A stretch of DNA of 44,633 nt from Nemertoderma westbladi (taxonomy: Eukaryota > Xenacoelomorpha > Nemertodermatida > Nemertodermatidae), in NCBI GenBank assembly GCA_032718475.1, contig JAUCBJ010002838.1:1-44633 (forward strand), in the 5' to 3' direction. The notes below the pieces were generated by a model, which ran no database searches, was not told where the DNA came from, and worked only from the letters and a program-made list of their open reading frames with translations. Made by a program: the position numbers and the translations under genes. Below are positions 9,926 through 21,440 of this stretch, in pieces (position 1 is the first letter of the stretch; each line of letters opens with the position of its first letter).

Positions 9926-11531
9926 ATTATAATGAGTTTATGTTTAGGCGAGCGGGCGTCGCTGCCTACCTTTCTTTGCCCCCGGACAGTGGGATTCTCA
10001 GCGCCGATGTACCGTCGTCGCGGTGTTTACGCCAACATGTAGCAACAGCACGACAACGATAACCGGCACAAGTCACTCCACTGTCCGTCCCAAAGGCTTG
10101 AATCCACTTTAGGTTCTTTCTATAGGAGAGTTGGGCTACTTTCACAATTGCGACTAGCTACTGTAAACATACTTTAGCAGCAACATTCACCTATAAACGC
10201 ACAAATTCCACACAACTGTCACCAATTGTACACATACAGGCCATTTGTCCGTTAGTCAGTGCCTTCCAGAATGTCACGTTATTACTGTGTATCCTTGGAT
10301 ACTAACGGTGTGCTATGCATTCTCTATGCTAGGCAATGGGACAAGCTTTCTATTGTTCTTTTAACTTGCTTCTAATTCTAGCGTGGGTGTTGCTATGGTG
10401 ACATTATGGAAAGCTAGCGGTAGAATTAGGGTACTTCTCATGCATACAGATCTGGAATGCTATTTAATAGTAATTCTTTAATTGTCAATATCTTCTTTAT
10501 GTATGATTTTATTAATTTTATCGGCTATTGACTATATGTTGGAGATTCTCGCACTCTAATACACTCAATAGGATGAATCTCCGCTCCCATGATCTATTAA
10601 TTAATGGAATTTTGGGAATGTTATAAATTGCACAAATGACAATTTATGAAATTCATTTAAGATATGAATTTAAATTTATTCCCGTGAATTTTATTATTTG
10701 ATGGTAAAATTGACACAATTTTATTCCAGAGCATGTCTGGGGACATAGGATCCTTAATTCTGTAAAATTGTCTTTTAAGAGTATCGGTAAGTGCTACGAT
10801 ATCTTAATTGACTAGAAATTTTAAAGGATCTGAATTTTACAGATTTTAATAAATATTAAATTAATATTTAAGATGGGCACCGATTTATTCCAGAACTTGT
10901 CTGGGGACGTTAACTACTGATTCTAGAATTTGTCTTTCAAGTATATCGGTGGGTGCCGCGATATCTTAATCGACTAGAATTACAGATGGTCAAAAGGTTT
11001 AACAGATTTATTTGCGTTTTACGCTACTGTTATAGGGACATCACGCTACTATATGTATTATTTAATATAAAGTAGAAGAGCAATATCGCACGAAGCAATG
11101 TCAGTGTGAAGAGGCAAGTCGTTTCCAAGGTCTACTCAGAGCTTGGTTTAGCCGAGACACGAGGATCTGAACTTTGCATTCCTAATACTCTGCCTACCAA
11201 TAATACTTAAGTATAGTAGGAGCTTTATTGTACTTTAATAAGTACGGACATTTCATCTTACTGTAGTCACGTATTTATAATATGATACGGACAGTAAGGA
11301 AAGAGAAAAAATAATTATTTCTCGCCGTCGCACTAAATATATATTATAAGTAATTACGTACGTAATAAACACTAATATATTGCACTAATCTACTAAATAA
11401 TCACTAAAATAACATTCTACTAAATAAAATTAAAGGAAACGATTATAATAAAATTACATAATAATACATACATAAATATAAAATAAAAACAAATATAAAA
11501 TGATATAGTCACACGCCCACTCCATATGTTA
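9926..11531. other. non-coding AT-rich region
   Basis: No supported gene. It separates the gypsy element from the minus-strand BEL remnant and contains one imperfect direct repeat pair (10721-10979, listed separately). The part next to 11531 is very AT-rich and may include the 3' untranslated region or LTR of the BEL remnant, but no matching second copy is visible. Confidence 0.4.
10721..10979. repeat. imperfect direct repeat, two copies of about 97 bp
   Basis: 10721-10817 and 10884-10979 both run from TTATTCCAGA...TGTCTGGGGAC through a TCGGT...GATATCTTAAT core to GACTAGAA, with scattered differences and a period of about 163 bp. Function unknown. Confidence 0.7.
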
Positions 11532-12329
11532 TTACGTTATGGAGTCCCTATATATTTGTCGGATTAGGGAAGTGGTCGTAGGAAGAGTATCTTGCCTTCC
11601 ATAGTTTCCGGACAGTTTTCGGTCTCTTTCCAGTAAACATAAACGACTAGCTGGGCGATTGAGTTGTTGTGTTACTTTCTCCGCTCCCTTGGCCTGTCTA
11701 ATCTCCGCCGTGGTAAGATGAGGAGGCCATTCTTCTTCTTCTTTACTTAAGAAGTCGGATCCACCTAACCAGCCTGGAGTATCTATCAGTTCTTGAGGAG
11801 TTGCTCCTCTGGAAGCGATGTCGGCTGGATTAATCGTCCCAAGGCAATGTCTCCATTGATCTACATTGGAGTTAATATCGTCATTATCTGAGGAGTATGG
11901 TGTTCCTTCAGTTGGATCGTCCACATCACTGCTCTCCACTTGCCATTCCTTTACTTGGTATACCTGTTGTTGAGGTAATCTCTCTTTGAGAGTTCTACGG
12001 GAAGGGCCAGTGAAGTACCAACCTACTCTAGTTCTTACCGCATAGGTTTGTAGTGGCTGCGGTTGAGCAGGCCGTTTCTCCAATGTCTCGAGCGCCTCAT
12101 GCGCGTTTTGGCCGATGAGTATTTGCACTCCAGGATAATCTGTCTGGAATCGAGGTATCTTAAGCTGTTGGATGCTCTCGTCCTCGTCCCAGTTATAAGG
12201 TTCTACTTGGGTAGTAGCGAAGTTCTTTATAGCCACCATTTTTACTGACCTTATACTTTGTGCTCCTAATTTATCCTGGGGTTGGACAACGCACCTACAT
12301 AGTAATCTGCCGTTATGGTAGATTTCCAA
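11532..12329 (-). pseudogene. BEL/Pao protease end fused to RNase H end (RT deleted)
   Basis: The N-terminal half matches the region after the BEL protease: an IGQNAHEALE segment, then VRTRVGWYFTGP, equivalent to the family's 'LIG...RT.LGW...GP' block. After a charged linker the frame goes straight to QWRHCLGTINPADIASRG and WLGGSDFL, the conserved end of BEL/Pao RNase H. About 600 residues of RT and RNase H that normally lie between are absent, and the frame is kept across the junction. The stop at 11532 comes before any integrase motif. It overlaps the protease frame 12266-12490 through a frameshift near 12320. Confidence 0.75.
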
Positions 12330-12490
12330 ACCTGCATAATTCCGGACATATTCAACTTAGTTTGGAATTTGGGTTGTCCAGCAAAGATATCTTCGGCTAG
12401 TTCTTGATCGATGAATGTTCCTGTGCTGCCGGAGTCAAGGAGGGCGTTCACTATGTAACTTTTGGTAGGACCGTGAACTCTTACCTGCAC
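12266..12490 (-). pseudogene. retroviral-type aspartic protease fragment
   Basis: Contains ALLDSGSTGTFID, the catalytic D-S-G loop of BEL/Pao pepsin-like proteases. It is in the same frame as the gag ORF upstream, separated only by one TAA (12500-12502). The frame is lost near 12320, where homology moves to the overlapping frame 11532-12329. Confidence 0.75.
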
Positions 12491-12499
12491 TACAGGAAA

Positions 12500-14041
12500 T
12501 TATCTGATTCCTACGTTGGAAGTTGGAGCTTTCCAAGATGGTTGTCTGTCAAAGGTAGTTGGGGGGAACTCATTGTCGGTGTCCTTTTCGTAAGTAAGTG
12601 CTCGATACACTGCGGTATTTATTAGGTAACAGGATTCGTTGGTGTCGGAGAATTCGTCCGTATAGAATCCTTCCATCTCAGATTCTTGATCAGTGTCATT
12701 TACATCACTGAATTGGACATGTAGTTCGGGCTCACTTACCTGACTCGGGTTGTCTCGTTCGAACTCACTGTGTAACAAGATGTGATGTTTCGCGCCACAC
12801 TTTGCACACTTTACGTCGGAGTAACAGGTTCGCCATTGGTGTCCTTGTCTGAGGCAATTATAGCATAACCGCTTATCCCACATGACTTCACGTCTGTCTA
12901 CCAGGGATTTCTTTAGGAATTCAGCACACACACTCAAACGGTGGGGCCCGTCGCACAGCGCACATTTTGGTTTGATGTTACTCACTTTACCTTGGGTAAC
13001 GTTATGCACTCTCGTTCTTTCTTCGGGCTTTCTTCCGTGAATTCTCTTAGGAGACGTAGGAGGAGTTGTTGTTACCTGTTCTCTCCTGTCACTGGTTCGA
13101 GACTTATATTTACTTACATCTTTATAGGTCTTGTTGTCATAGTAAGATTTTGCTGTGTCTTTCCCGCTGTCCTCTTCTTGAGAAGCTTGGCTTTCGCCGT
13201 CGTCAGTATAACACACTGGTGTTACCCTTCTCCTAGAAAAGGGTTTCTCACTTACCTTATTTTCTGATGTTTTCTCTCTGGACTGCTTTATGAGTTGTAA
13301 TTTTACTTCACTATCTAAGAAGGACATGAGATCAGCCATGGTAGGGCCTCGTCGTTGCTGCTCATTCATATACAACACTTTCTTGTCCCAGCGTGTACAT
13401 ACTCCACCCTTTGGTAAAGTAGAGACTACGGCTCCAATAACCATGGAACTCTGATATTCATGAGACTTACCTAACCAATCCAATTGTCTACAGATCTCCT
13501 GAATCTCATCGGAAAACTCTATAATCCCGCTACTAAGGAACTTTCGGGGGGCTACTAATTTTGCATACAAATACTTAGCTATATTATCCTTGTTACCATA
13601 CCTGATGTTTAATGTATCCCAAACTTGTCTTAATCCATCTGGATGTCCAATAAACTTTAACGCCATTAACTTGGGAGGTCCTTCCAAGCACTTGATGAGA
13701 AATCTAAGTTTCTCTCCGTTAGATAGTACAGAGTTCTGTATGCTATCTTTGTAATATTTATTGAAAGGTAACCATTTCATCTCATCTCCATTGAATTTGA
13801 CGATTTCTCCCACTTTGACCACTTGGCGGGCTTCTGTTCTAGCCATCTGACGCGTAAAGCTTTCTTGGGCCATCGTATTATTTAATATCGAATTATCGGT
13901 ATATAAATTTCTCGGATTATTATCAGGTCTATAGGGAATATCATTAACAACAGGTTCATAATCACCCTTAATAGGGTTTGCTATAGGAGTTTCTACTTCA
14001 CTAGCAGTATAGATGCGTGTAGGCTCCACACAGGTTGACAC
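12500..14041 (-). pseudogene. BEL/Pao gag core with three zinc knuckles
   Basis: The about 510-residue frame holds the DUF1759 gag core (from VKFNGDEMKWLPFNKYYKD, about residue 80, through the YLYAKL and LDWLG segments to about 260), a basic Ser/Lys linker, then the CCHC-like units CALCDGPHRLSVC, CYNCLRQGHQWRTC and CAKCGAKHHILLH (about 365-435). Gag binds and packages element RNA into virus-like particles. The frame has no proper ATG start because the upstream gag head is in other frames. It ends at a TAA exactly in frame with the protease, either decay or a read-through type gag/pro junction. Confidence 0.8.
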
Positions 14042-14226
14042 AATGTTACAGGGGGTATTGGTATACCCTTTTGTATATTGACTAAGTTGTCGCTTTCTAG
14101 CGCGATACTTTGCTGCACTTCTTGCAATTCTACCCTACTTTCCCTTAATGTTCCCTTGAGTTGGTGGACAGTCTCCTGCATCTGTCCGAGCAGGAGATTC
14201 ATCCCCCACCGTCCTCCTCTACCCAC
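13993..14226 (-). pseudogene. gag linker fragment in an intermediate frame
   Basis: A 78-residue helical piece (LGQMQETVHQLKG..., ESRVELQEVQQSI) bridges the gag head (14199-15587) and gag core (12500-14041). It enters from the head through a frame change at a GGTGGGGG tract (about 14205-14213) and leaves near a CCCCC tract (about 14050-14055). Both breaks lie on homopolymers. Confidence 0.6.
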
Positions 14227-15587
14227 TCGACCACCGAAGCGGGAGTCGCCAACATTGTAGCGGGCAGACGCGGGACGACGGGAGACAAATCTTTGATTTC
14301 TCTCTCAGCGTCCAGGACAGGGATATTCTCATGGACTGTTCTACCGGGTACAGGCAGTGTAGTACTGTGTAAAGGGAATTTAGAGTTAAGCTCTGGAAGT
14401 ACAGGGTTCTCTAGCACAGAAGTGGCTTTGGGAACGACAGGCCCAATTATTTCAGGCTCATCAACTATAGTAGGGAGTCTTTTGACCTTAATAATTTGGT
14501 CTGTGGGTTCTGTACTACCTAAGTCTGTGCTAGCTAGTTGTCTTCTAACAGCTGGGGGCAAATCAGGCAATTTGTGACGGTGAGATGTTTTTCTACGCCT
14601 GCTTAGACGAGATCTATTTCCTCCGCCTTCAGGATCTGTAGTCTCGCCTTCCTCCGATGATGTGTATTCCTGGTGTCTGGGAGTAGATCGACTCATCATC
14701 TGCATTTGACTAGCAGTTAATTGTTTATTTATGTTGTCTTGCGTCTCTTGCAGATTTTCCAACTCCAGTTGGGTCGTCTCCTCAGACGTTCTCCGTTCTG
14801 CTTCTGCCACTGCCTTTGCTGCTGCTGCTTTCACTGCCGCTGCCGCTTTTGCCGCTTCTGCTTCTGCCATTGCCGCTGCTACTGCTGCTGCCTTTCGGTC
14901 CTCTATCTGTTTTTTCTTTATTTGTTCTTCTTGGACTCTAGCGAGGCGGAGTCGTTCATCAAATTTAGCTTGGTTCGCAGCTAACATTTCCGCATCGATT
15001 GCGTCCAACACAAGCTTGGTTCCTTCACTATTAGGGCGAAGTCCAGACAGTCGTCTCCTCAACTCGTCTCCTAGGAATCGCTGATAGTCTGACAGATAGA
15101 TGTCAATGGCGTCTCTAGTTCGCGGCTTCTCTGCTGTTGTTAATTCGCTTTCCACTTCGCTTTCCACTTGAGAAGAAGTGGCTTCGGTTGATTCTTCATA
15201 GGTTGGCCGCTCATCATAAACCGTATCCGCCATCTTCGCTCCGCGCTCGGGCTTCCGCTCAACAGTATCCGAACTACTGGAGCTATCGGGCCACTGAGAA
15301 CTAGGTTCTTGGCTAGGAGGTTGCTGCTGTTTGATAGCTGCTTCTTGATCCCGCTTGACTTGGGCCCGAGTGCCGATGATAGACCTACGCTGTTCTACTA
15401 GCCTAGGGTCTGACACTACTACTGTAGGGATGGCCTTTCTTACAATAGTAGGTGACTTAGACTTGGATCTAGGATGTTCTATACTTTGATCTTGGTCACA
15501 GATCCTTTTAATACGCTGTCTAAGTCTAATACTCATTCTAACACTTTCTAAGAGACTATCTGACAGTGATTGGGTTGCGTCTGACAT
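14199..15587 (-). pseudogene. BEL/Pao-like gag head with alanine-rich coiled coil
   Basis: Starts at a true ATG (15587-15585) and runs 462 codons. It has a Ser/Arg-rich head, an acidic stretch, a folded-looking segment (YLSDYQRFLGDELRRRL) and an Ala/Glu-rich coil with repeated AEAEAAKAAAA-type units (about residues 200-290), followed by a Pro/Ser linker. It ends by frameshift at GGTGGGGG, after which gag continues in the next frame. Its architecture resembles the gag heads at 1-2981 and 24204-25517, although the sequence is diverged. Confidence 0.7.
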
Positions 15588-15724
15588 GTTTGTTTACACA
15601 GTTGAATGCCTACGGCTATAAATACAGTTAAAGTAAGTCTAGTAATTCAGTATCACTGTTAGCCTAATAATTAATTACCGATACTGCTACTCAGTGTAGC
15701 GTGATATATATATAATATATTAGA

Positions 15725-15972
15725 ATACCGGTATGCTTATAGTATATATATAAGTATTATTACAGACTAGATTTGTCACAGAGTACCGGTATATAATTTT
15801 AGCACAAATATATATAAATATATAATAGGCCTATCGTGAATACCGGTATACAGCTGACACTTATAGTATATATAAGTATAATTATTACAGACTAGAATTA
15901 ATTACAGAATACCGGTATGATTTCAGCCTAAATTTATAGAATAAATATAATAAGCCTATTGTAAATACCGGT
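15725..15972. repeat. two-copy tandem repeat, about 120 bp unit
   Basis: Copies at about 15725-15840 and 15841-15972 each run from ATACCGGTAT through a TATAGTATATA...TTACAGACTAGA block to a second ACCGGTAT and an AGGCCTAT/AAGCCTAT. Differences are scattered. Confidence 0.7.
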
Positions 15973-16312
15973 ATGTCAATTATTTTAAAATAATTGAATT
16001 TCTGAATGTTAGGGGTTACTTGGTTACTTTACTTACTTTATTACCGTTATTTGAGCAGTAGTCCAACTGATATTAAGACCTAAGGATTGTATGACAGGCC
16101 TACTATTTTATTAATAGATTTGGATTGATTTATGTTATATATACCCGTATGAGGGGTTTTTGTTACAATATTGAAATAGATGTTATTATTTCTGGGAAGT
16201 AATCACTACACAAAAGCTGTGCGCTCTCAGTGAAGTGCTACTTATTGGACACTAAAACAAATAATTCTACTTCCTAAGTTACTTATCTACGAATTACTTA
16301 CGATACGGGTGA

Positions 16313-18313
16313 GATTAAATCTCTAATTAAACACAACAAAAATATTACGTACAAAATTTTAGGGTAATTTTACAGGGAACTACAAACCAGTCTAACAGAG
16401 TGTTAGATTTTCTGGTTATTACATCGGACAGGATACTACGGTATTTGAAAATAATAAGTAGTAGTAAATACACTGTGTTGTCCAGATAGGAAAATACCAC
16501 CGTCTGACGACCTATAGCCGTATCGCTATAGGTACTACGTTATGTATCACGGAGTGTCCCTACCTAGAAGTTAATTACCGCGGACTACCAGATCCAACGT
16601 GCCTATTAACCACTTTACAACACAATACACTGCCCACACACTAATTACTTTCGGAAAGCACTGTACACCAAACCCTAAATTAGGTACAAGTACTTATAAA
16701 ACAGATAACTAGCAGTTAAAAATACTTGAACAGCTAAAAGAACCACGGCATCTGCTGGAGTGACCGGTGCACAAAATCACCAGTCTTTACCTACGCCAAG
16801 CAGCCTGTGTAGTACCGGGGTTAATTTAACTATAACGGTATGTGTAACAAGCACAATTACTGTAGGAATAAACTTGGGGACATGAATGTTGCGAATAATC
16901 GCATAAACTCTGAATAATAAATATTACGCTACCCGTACAGAATACTCAAACAAAATACAAACCAAACGCTGGCAGACTACCATCAAGCCTAAATAAACTA
17001 CAGTATGTGCAGATTCCAAAATGGTTAGTTAGTATGCGTTCTAACACGGTAGTACGACTTATTCTTTAAGAGGGGATTGACCTTACAGCTCTGGCTGCCC
17101 CAACTTACTAACTGGCACTTTATCAGACAAACTCTACACACGCAGCAATCTCTTCAGACCTAATAATAGCTAGACAACAATCCAGCCTACAAAATATCTG
17201 AGTAATAACTATTACGGTACCTGAACAGACCACACAAACAAACACAGGCCAAAACGCTGGCAGACTACTGTCAAGCCTAAATAAACTACAGTATATGCAG
17301 ATTCCAAAATGGTTAGTTAGTATGCGTTCTAACATGGTAGTACGGCTTATTCTTTAAGAGGGGATTGACCTTACAGCTCTGGCTGCCCCAACTTACTAAC
17401 TGGCACTTTATCGGACAGACTCTACACACGCCGCAATCTCTCCAGACCCAACAACAATCCGACAACAGTCCGGCCTACAGTTTTCTGAACAATCTGAGCA
17501 GACTTACACGTCTTCAGCTCAATATTAACTTACTAGGAAATAAAACTGACAGAAATAAGTAAAATCTCAATAAAAAACCAGATTAAATCTCTAATTAAAC
17601 ACAACAAAAATATTACGTACAAAATTTTAGGGTAATTTTACAGGGAACTACAAACCAGTCTAACAGAGTGTTAGATTTTCTGGTTATTACATCGGACAGG
17701 ATACTACGGTATTTGAAAATAATAAGTAGTAGTAAATACACTGTGTTGTCCAGATAGGAAAATACCACCGTCTGACGACCTATAGCCGTATCGCTATAGC
17801 TACTACGTTATGTATCACGGAGTGTCCCTACCTAGAAGTTAATTACCGCGGACTACCAGATCCAACGTGCCTATTAACCACTTTACAACACAATACACTG
17901 CCCACACACTAATTACTTTCGGAAAGCACTGTACACCAAACCCTAAATTAGGTACAAGTACTTATAAAACAGATAACTAGCAGTTAAAAATACTTGAACA
18001 GCTAAAAGAACCACGGCATCTGCTGGAGTGACCGGTGCACAAAATCACCAGTCTTTACCTACGCCAAGCAGCCCGTGTAGTACCGGGGTTAATTTAACTA
18101 TAACGGTATGTGTAACAAGCACAATTACTGTAGGAATAAACTTGGGGACATGAATGTTGCGAATAATCGCATAAACTCTGAATAATAAATATTACGCTAC
18201 CCGTACAGAATACTCAAACAAAATACAAACCAAACGCTGGCAGACTACCTAATAATATTAACTTACTAGGAAATAAAACTGACAGAAATAAGTAAAATCT
18301 CAATAAAAAACCA
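16313..18313. repeat. near-identical tandem duplication, 1268-bp unit then 733-bp deleted unit
   Basis: Unit 1 (16313-17580) and unit 2 (17581-18313) both begin GATTAAATCTCTAATTAAAC and both end CTCAATAAAAAACCA. Over about 670 bp at the start and about 60 bp at the end they are almost identical; I noted two substitutions. Unit 2 lacks about 535 bp of the middle, joined after GGCAGACTAC. No ORF of interest. It could be a satellite-like array, an unrecognised non-autonomous element, or an assembly duplication. Confidence 0.88.
16905..17485. repeat. nested tandem repeat of about 290 bp inside unit 1
   Basis: About 16905-17194 and 17195-17485 share CTGGCAGACTAC, a long block around AGATTCCAAAATGGTTAG and the AGAGGGGATTGACC segment, at clearly lower identity than the outer duplication. 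It therefore predates it. It lies mostly in the part deleted from unit 2. Confidence 0.75.
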
Positions 18314-18408
18314 GGGCTGCAGTCCCTGATTAAATACTAAGACCTACCGGTATACAATAATCAAAATCGAATAATACTAATGTACTTATACTGGAAGTAC
18401 CGGTTATG

Positions 18409-18525
18409 ACAGTTGGGCCTACAGACCTACAGCAGTACCGGTTCTGGCAGTTAGGCCTACGGACCTACAGCAGTACCGATTCTGGCAGTTGGGCCTACAG
18501 ACCTACAGCAGTACCGGTTCAGGTT
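18409..18525. repeat. minisatellite, three copies of 38 bp
   Basis: Three consecutive units built on GGCAGTTGGGCCTACAGACC and CTACAGCAGTACCGG, with single-base differences. Nearby ACCGGT palindromes continue to 18541. Confidence 0.85.
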
Positions 18526-18529
18526 TACC

Positions 18530-20038
18530 GGTCGACCGGTACTTTCAACTTTATTGCTTACTTCAATAAAGAAAATAACTGTTATTGTACGCGCTTTTGA
18601 AGACCTTTAGCAGTTTAACCTGCTAAAATTTATATGTCTTTGGGTTTATAAATAGACTTTTAGTAAATGACAAGTATTTAATACCAATAAACACAACATT
18701 AGCCGAAGCCAGCCTAGTGCGCGTCCATTCACCCGCTGGATATACCCGGGAGACTGGATTCGGAGGGCTTAGATTTTATTATTGCAGTGAAGCCTACTGT
18801 ATTATTCGATTGATCGTTAATAAATAATTTCTGACTAATATTATTCACTTTCGGGAAATATTAACAGTTCCTTTAGGACGTGGCGCTCTATCTAGGTAAA
18901 CAGAGATATGACTTATACTAAACACAACGGTAAGGCTTATGTTTCACGTATAAGGCGCATTCTTTAGGAAATGCTTTGTTATCAGCCACAATCATACACA
19001 CAACCGGTACCGCACAATACTGCACACTTATCTGCCGACCGTCAATGAATTTGATCACACATAAAGAGAACAGCAATTGACTCATGTAGTGCCTATCAAA
19101 TAGCATTAGGTTCACTACAAACCACGATAACATAAGTCGCAATTGTTATATGTATCCTGTCTCTCTAACCTGTAGTGTATCAAGAAAATTGGGAAATTTG
19201 GGTTCTTTATAGATGTTCTCCAAATAATAATATTCAACCAACTGATACAAATAATAACAACAGTAAACAGCATTAAGACGGTAGGTTAAGATATGATATT
19301 ATTGTTTGGTTAGTTGATAATTATGGCGATAACAGTTATACGTTCTATAATCTACGCCTACTAATGTTTTACTAAAATTCTGAAACAAATTGACTCTAGA
19401 GCCGGTGTTCTTGGCCTAGATAGAAACAACACAACAGTAACACTGAAAACAGTAAGAATGAACACGCCTAGTACAATCTGTAGAATATCTCCACATCGAC
19501 AGTAAAAATCGCCCTGATTGGCTGTTAAGCTAAACAAAGAACCATGTGTCCAATGGCCGTTTCCATGCCAGCAACCAGCTGTTAGATGTCGTAATCTGAA
19601 TCATCAAGGCTACACTGTGCTAGAGTATTTGACGCATTGCGGGTTTTGTACCTTGCCATGTCCGCCAAAGCACACATATATAAGAATGACTTTTATGTCC
19701 GTTAAAACACCTACAACGGGGAACTGATTATATCCGCAAAAGCTTTTACACAGACATTCACATCACAGCGAGTCGGCCAACTACAAAAGGAGTTACCTTG
19801 ATTAAATGATTTCGCAGGTTCAGCCCCACACCCCGTTTACAGCTGCCTAATGTATGCAGCCAAAGTTTACTTATCTCTCTCGTACAACCCCAGATTTCGT
19901 GGAAAACTTGTTCCATTTGTGCGTTTGCTTTTGATTTATTATAGCATTGTTATTATTATTTAAATAATATTATTTATTTTGTTCATATATTATATTAAAC
20001 ATTTACAATCTCTTTAGTATAAATTCCTTTCTATAATT
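18530..20038. other. non-coding region upstream of the Ly6/uPAR-type gene
   Basis: No supported ORF. A TATATAA box (about 19677-19683) lies about 360 bp before the Ly6 ATG and could be its promoter. A pyrimidine-rich ...CTCTTTAG just before 20018 looks like a splice acceptor, so a 5' non-coding exon is possible. Both are inference. Confidence 0.3.
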
Positions 20039-20871
20039 ATGAAACACTTATTAATTCTTACATCACTTGTGGCAGTTGGCTACGGTTTGAGTTGCCACAG
20101 TGCCGGGCCAGATGGAAAAATGAGTAGAGATGGTTGCGTACGATGTGTTAAGTCTTCAGCAATAAATATTAGACTATCTGTACAAGTGTAATAGTTTGGA
20201 AGGGGACAGACATGATGGATTAGGTTTAATGGGTCGAACCAATAACTACAACTACTATAGTCGGCCTACAGCATTGAAACTGCACATTGAGATGCTATGC
20301 CGGTTTGACAAAAACATTTTGTCACATTTTGTAGAAGTAGGGGTCCATGGTTCCAATGTTGGAGACTTTCAGACAAGTTGGTCCATGGTCCTCGGGTCCA
20401 TGTTCTGCGGATGGAGGCTGTCAGACTGGGCGGGGTCCATGGTTCCGGGGATGGAGGCTGTCAGACAACGTGGGGTCCATGGTTCTGGGATGGCGGCATT
20501 CAGAGAAGTTAGGGTCCATGTTTCCGTTCATGGAGGTTTCCATACAAATTTCGCCCCTGGCACGCCCTGATGACCCCCCCCCCCCCTCCCCATTGAATTA
20601 ATAAATTAAATTATAATTTCTTGTATTCGAATGTATTGCTCTGTTGTGTTATTGTACGACAATGTTATTATTTCAGACTATGACCATAGTCCACCATGGC
20701 GGAATCCCTCCAACCACAATGCCAATGTGTTTACCTAAAGACGCCCCTCTATCTGACACCGAATGCAACACAATAGAGACCTACATTTGTGCTGGACAAA
20801 GAGGCGACCCTAGTGCACCTCCAGACACTTCTTGTAGTGTCACTTGCTGTGATGAAGACCTTTGCAACTAA
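20039..20871 (+). CDS. Ly6/uPAR-type secreted three-finger protein, two coding exons
   Basis: Exon 1 (20039-20146) begins with ATG and encodes a hydrophobic signal peptide (MKHLLILTSLVAVG, cleavage likely just before the first Cys) plus the first part of the domain. It ends at a GTTAAGT donor (20147). Exon 2 starts after a TTATTATTTCAG acceptor (20676/20677) and ends with CCDEDLCN and a stop at 20869-20871. Both junctions are phase 0, giving about 100 residues with ten cysteines and the CC-x-x-D-LCN ending typical of the family. No hydrophobic C-terminal tail follows, so the product should be secreted rather than GPI-anchored. Family roles include receptor modulation and septate-junction or immune functions; none can be chosen here. 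The 530-bp intron carries a minisatellite and a C13 run. A 5' non-coding exon is possible. Confidence 0.75.
20341..20530. repeat. intronic G-rich minisatellite, about 45-bp units
   Basis: Five degenerate units built on GGGGTCCATGGTTCCGGG and ATGGAGGCTGTCAGAC, inside the Ly6/uPAR intron. It opens spurious frames. A C13 run follows at 20574-20586. Confidence 0.75.
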
Positions 20872-21022
20872 AAATTAATTCTTCAAATAGAATAGGACAA
20901 TCTACTTTCTTTTTGAATGTTAGGTGATGGAATTTAAAAATAATTAAAAGGTCTAAAAAACACCCAACTGTATTGGGTTAGCCTGTGTAAAGTAAATACA
21001 ACTATATATCTTCTTAACAAAC

Positions 21023-21028
21023 AATAAA
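21023..21028 (+). promoter_or_regulatory. candidate polyadenylation signal for the Ly6/uPAR gene
   Basis: AATAAA about 150 bp after the stop codon, followed by T-rich and A-rich sequence. No competing signal with better context was seen closer to the stop. Confidence 0.45.
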
Positions 21029-21440
21029 AATTCATTTTATTGTTAAAAATTCAAAAAAACATTTTCACTTAAATCTGTTCTTTTATTTGACAATAAATAA
21101 AATATGCCTTACCGGTATCTATCGCTCGTTCCAAAATCAATTTATTTAATGGGTGAACGCTACGATAAACTATATCTAGAGATGGGAAGGATAATAAAGT
21201 ATATAATTAAATCTACATTAATTAAGAAATTTTATTATTAAAATGAAGTGTTAGAATTACCGAAATAGTATTGGGGCCTATTGTTTATCATTACACATAT
21301 TGTAGAATAGGTAGTTTACCCAAACATTTACCAGATATTTAGGTTTTTTTTTTAATTATATACATTTCGAGCGGAGTTAATCTATTCTATTAAAATGAAG
21401 TTATTTATATTTAAAATATAATAATGTCAAATTGAAATTT

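Larger units (their letters stand above)
11532..15587 (-). mobile_element. decayed, internally deleted BEL/Pao-like retrotransposon
   Basis: Read on the minus strand, 15587 to 11532: gag head with Ala-rich coil, gag core of the DUF1759 type with three CCHC knuckles, aspartic protease, then directly the C-terminal end of RNase H. The RT core, most of RNase H and integrase are missing. At least three frame breaks and one in-frame stop occur. LTRs were not found by eye on either side. It could not make its own RT, so any later movement would have been in trans. Confidence 0.8.

Noticed and set aside
11521-11560. Weak likeness between ATTACGTTATGGAGTCCCTA and TACGTTATGTATCACGGAGTGTCCCTAC near 16530-16560 as an LTR match
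   Set aside because: Only about 25 bp with gaps; not enough to define LTRs for the decayed BEL element.
17123-17562. Short ORFs on both strands in the tandem repeat zone
   Set aside because: They fall within non-coding duplicated units and show no conserved protein features.
18918-19142. Minus-strand 74-codon ORF with FPKECALYVKHKPYRC
   Set aside because: Reasonable codon use but no ATG at its start, no clear splice sites and no family recognised; too short to support.
20196-20601. Overlapping plus-strand ORFs of 124 and 84 codons with Gly/Trp/Met-rich repeats
   Set aside because: They are translations of the intronic minisatellite in the Ly6/uPAR-type gene; no independent coding evidence.
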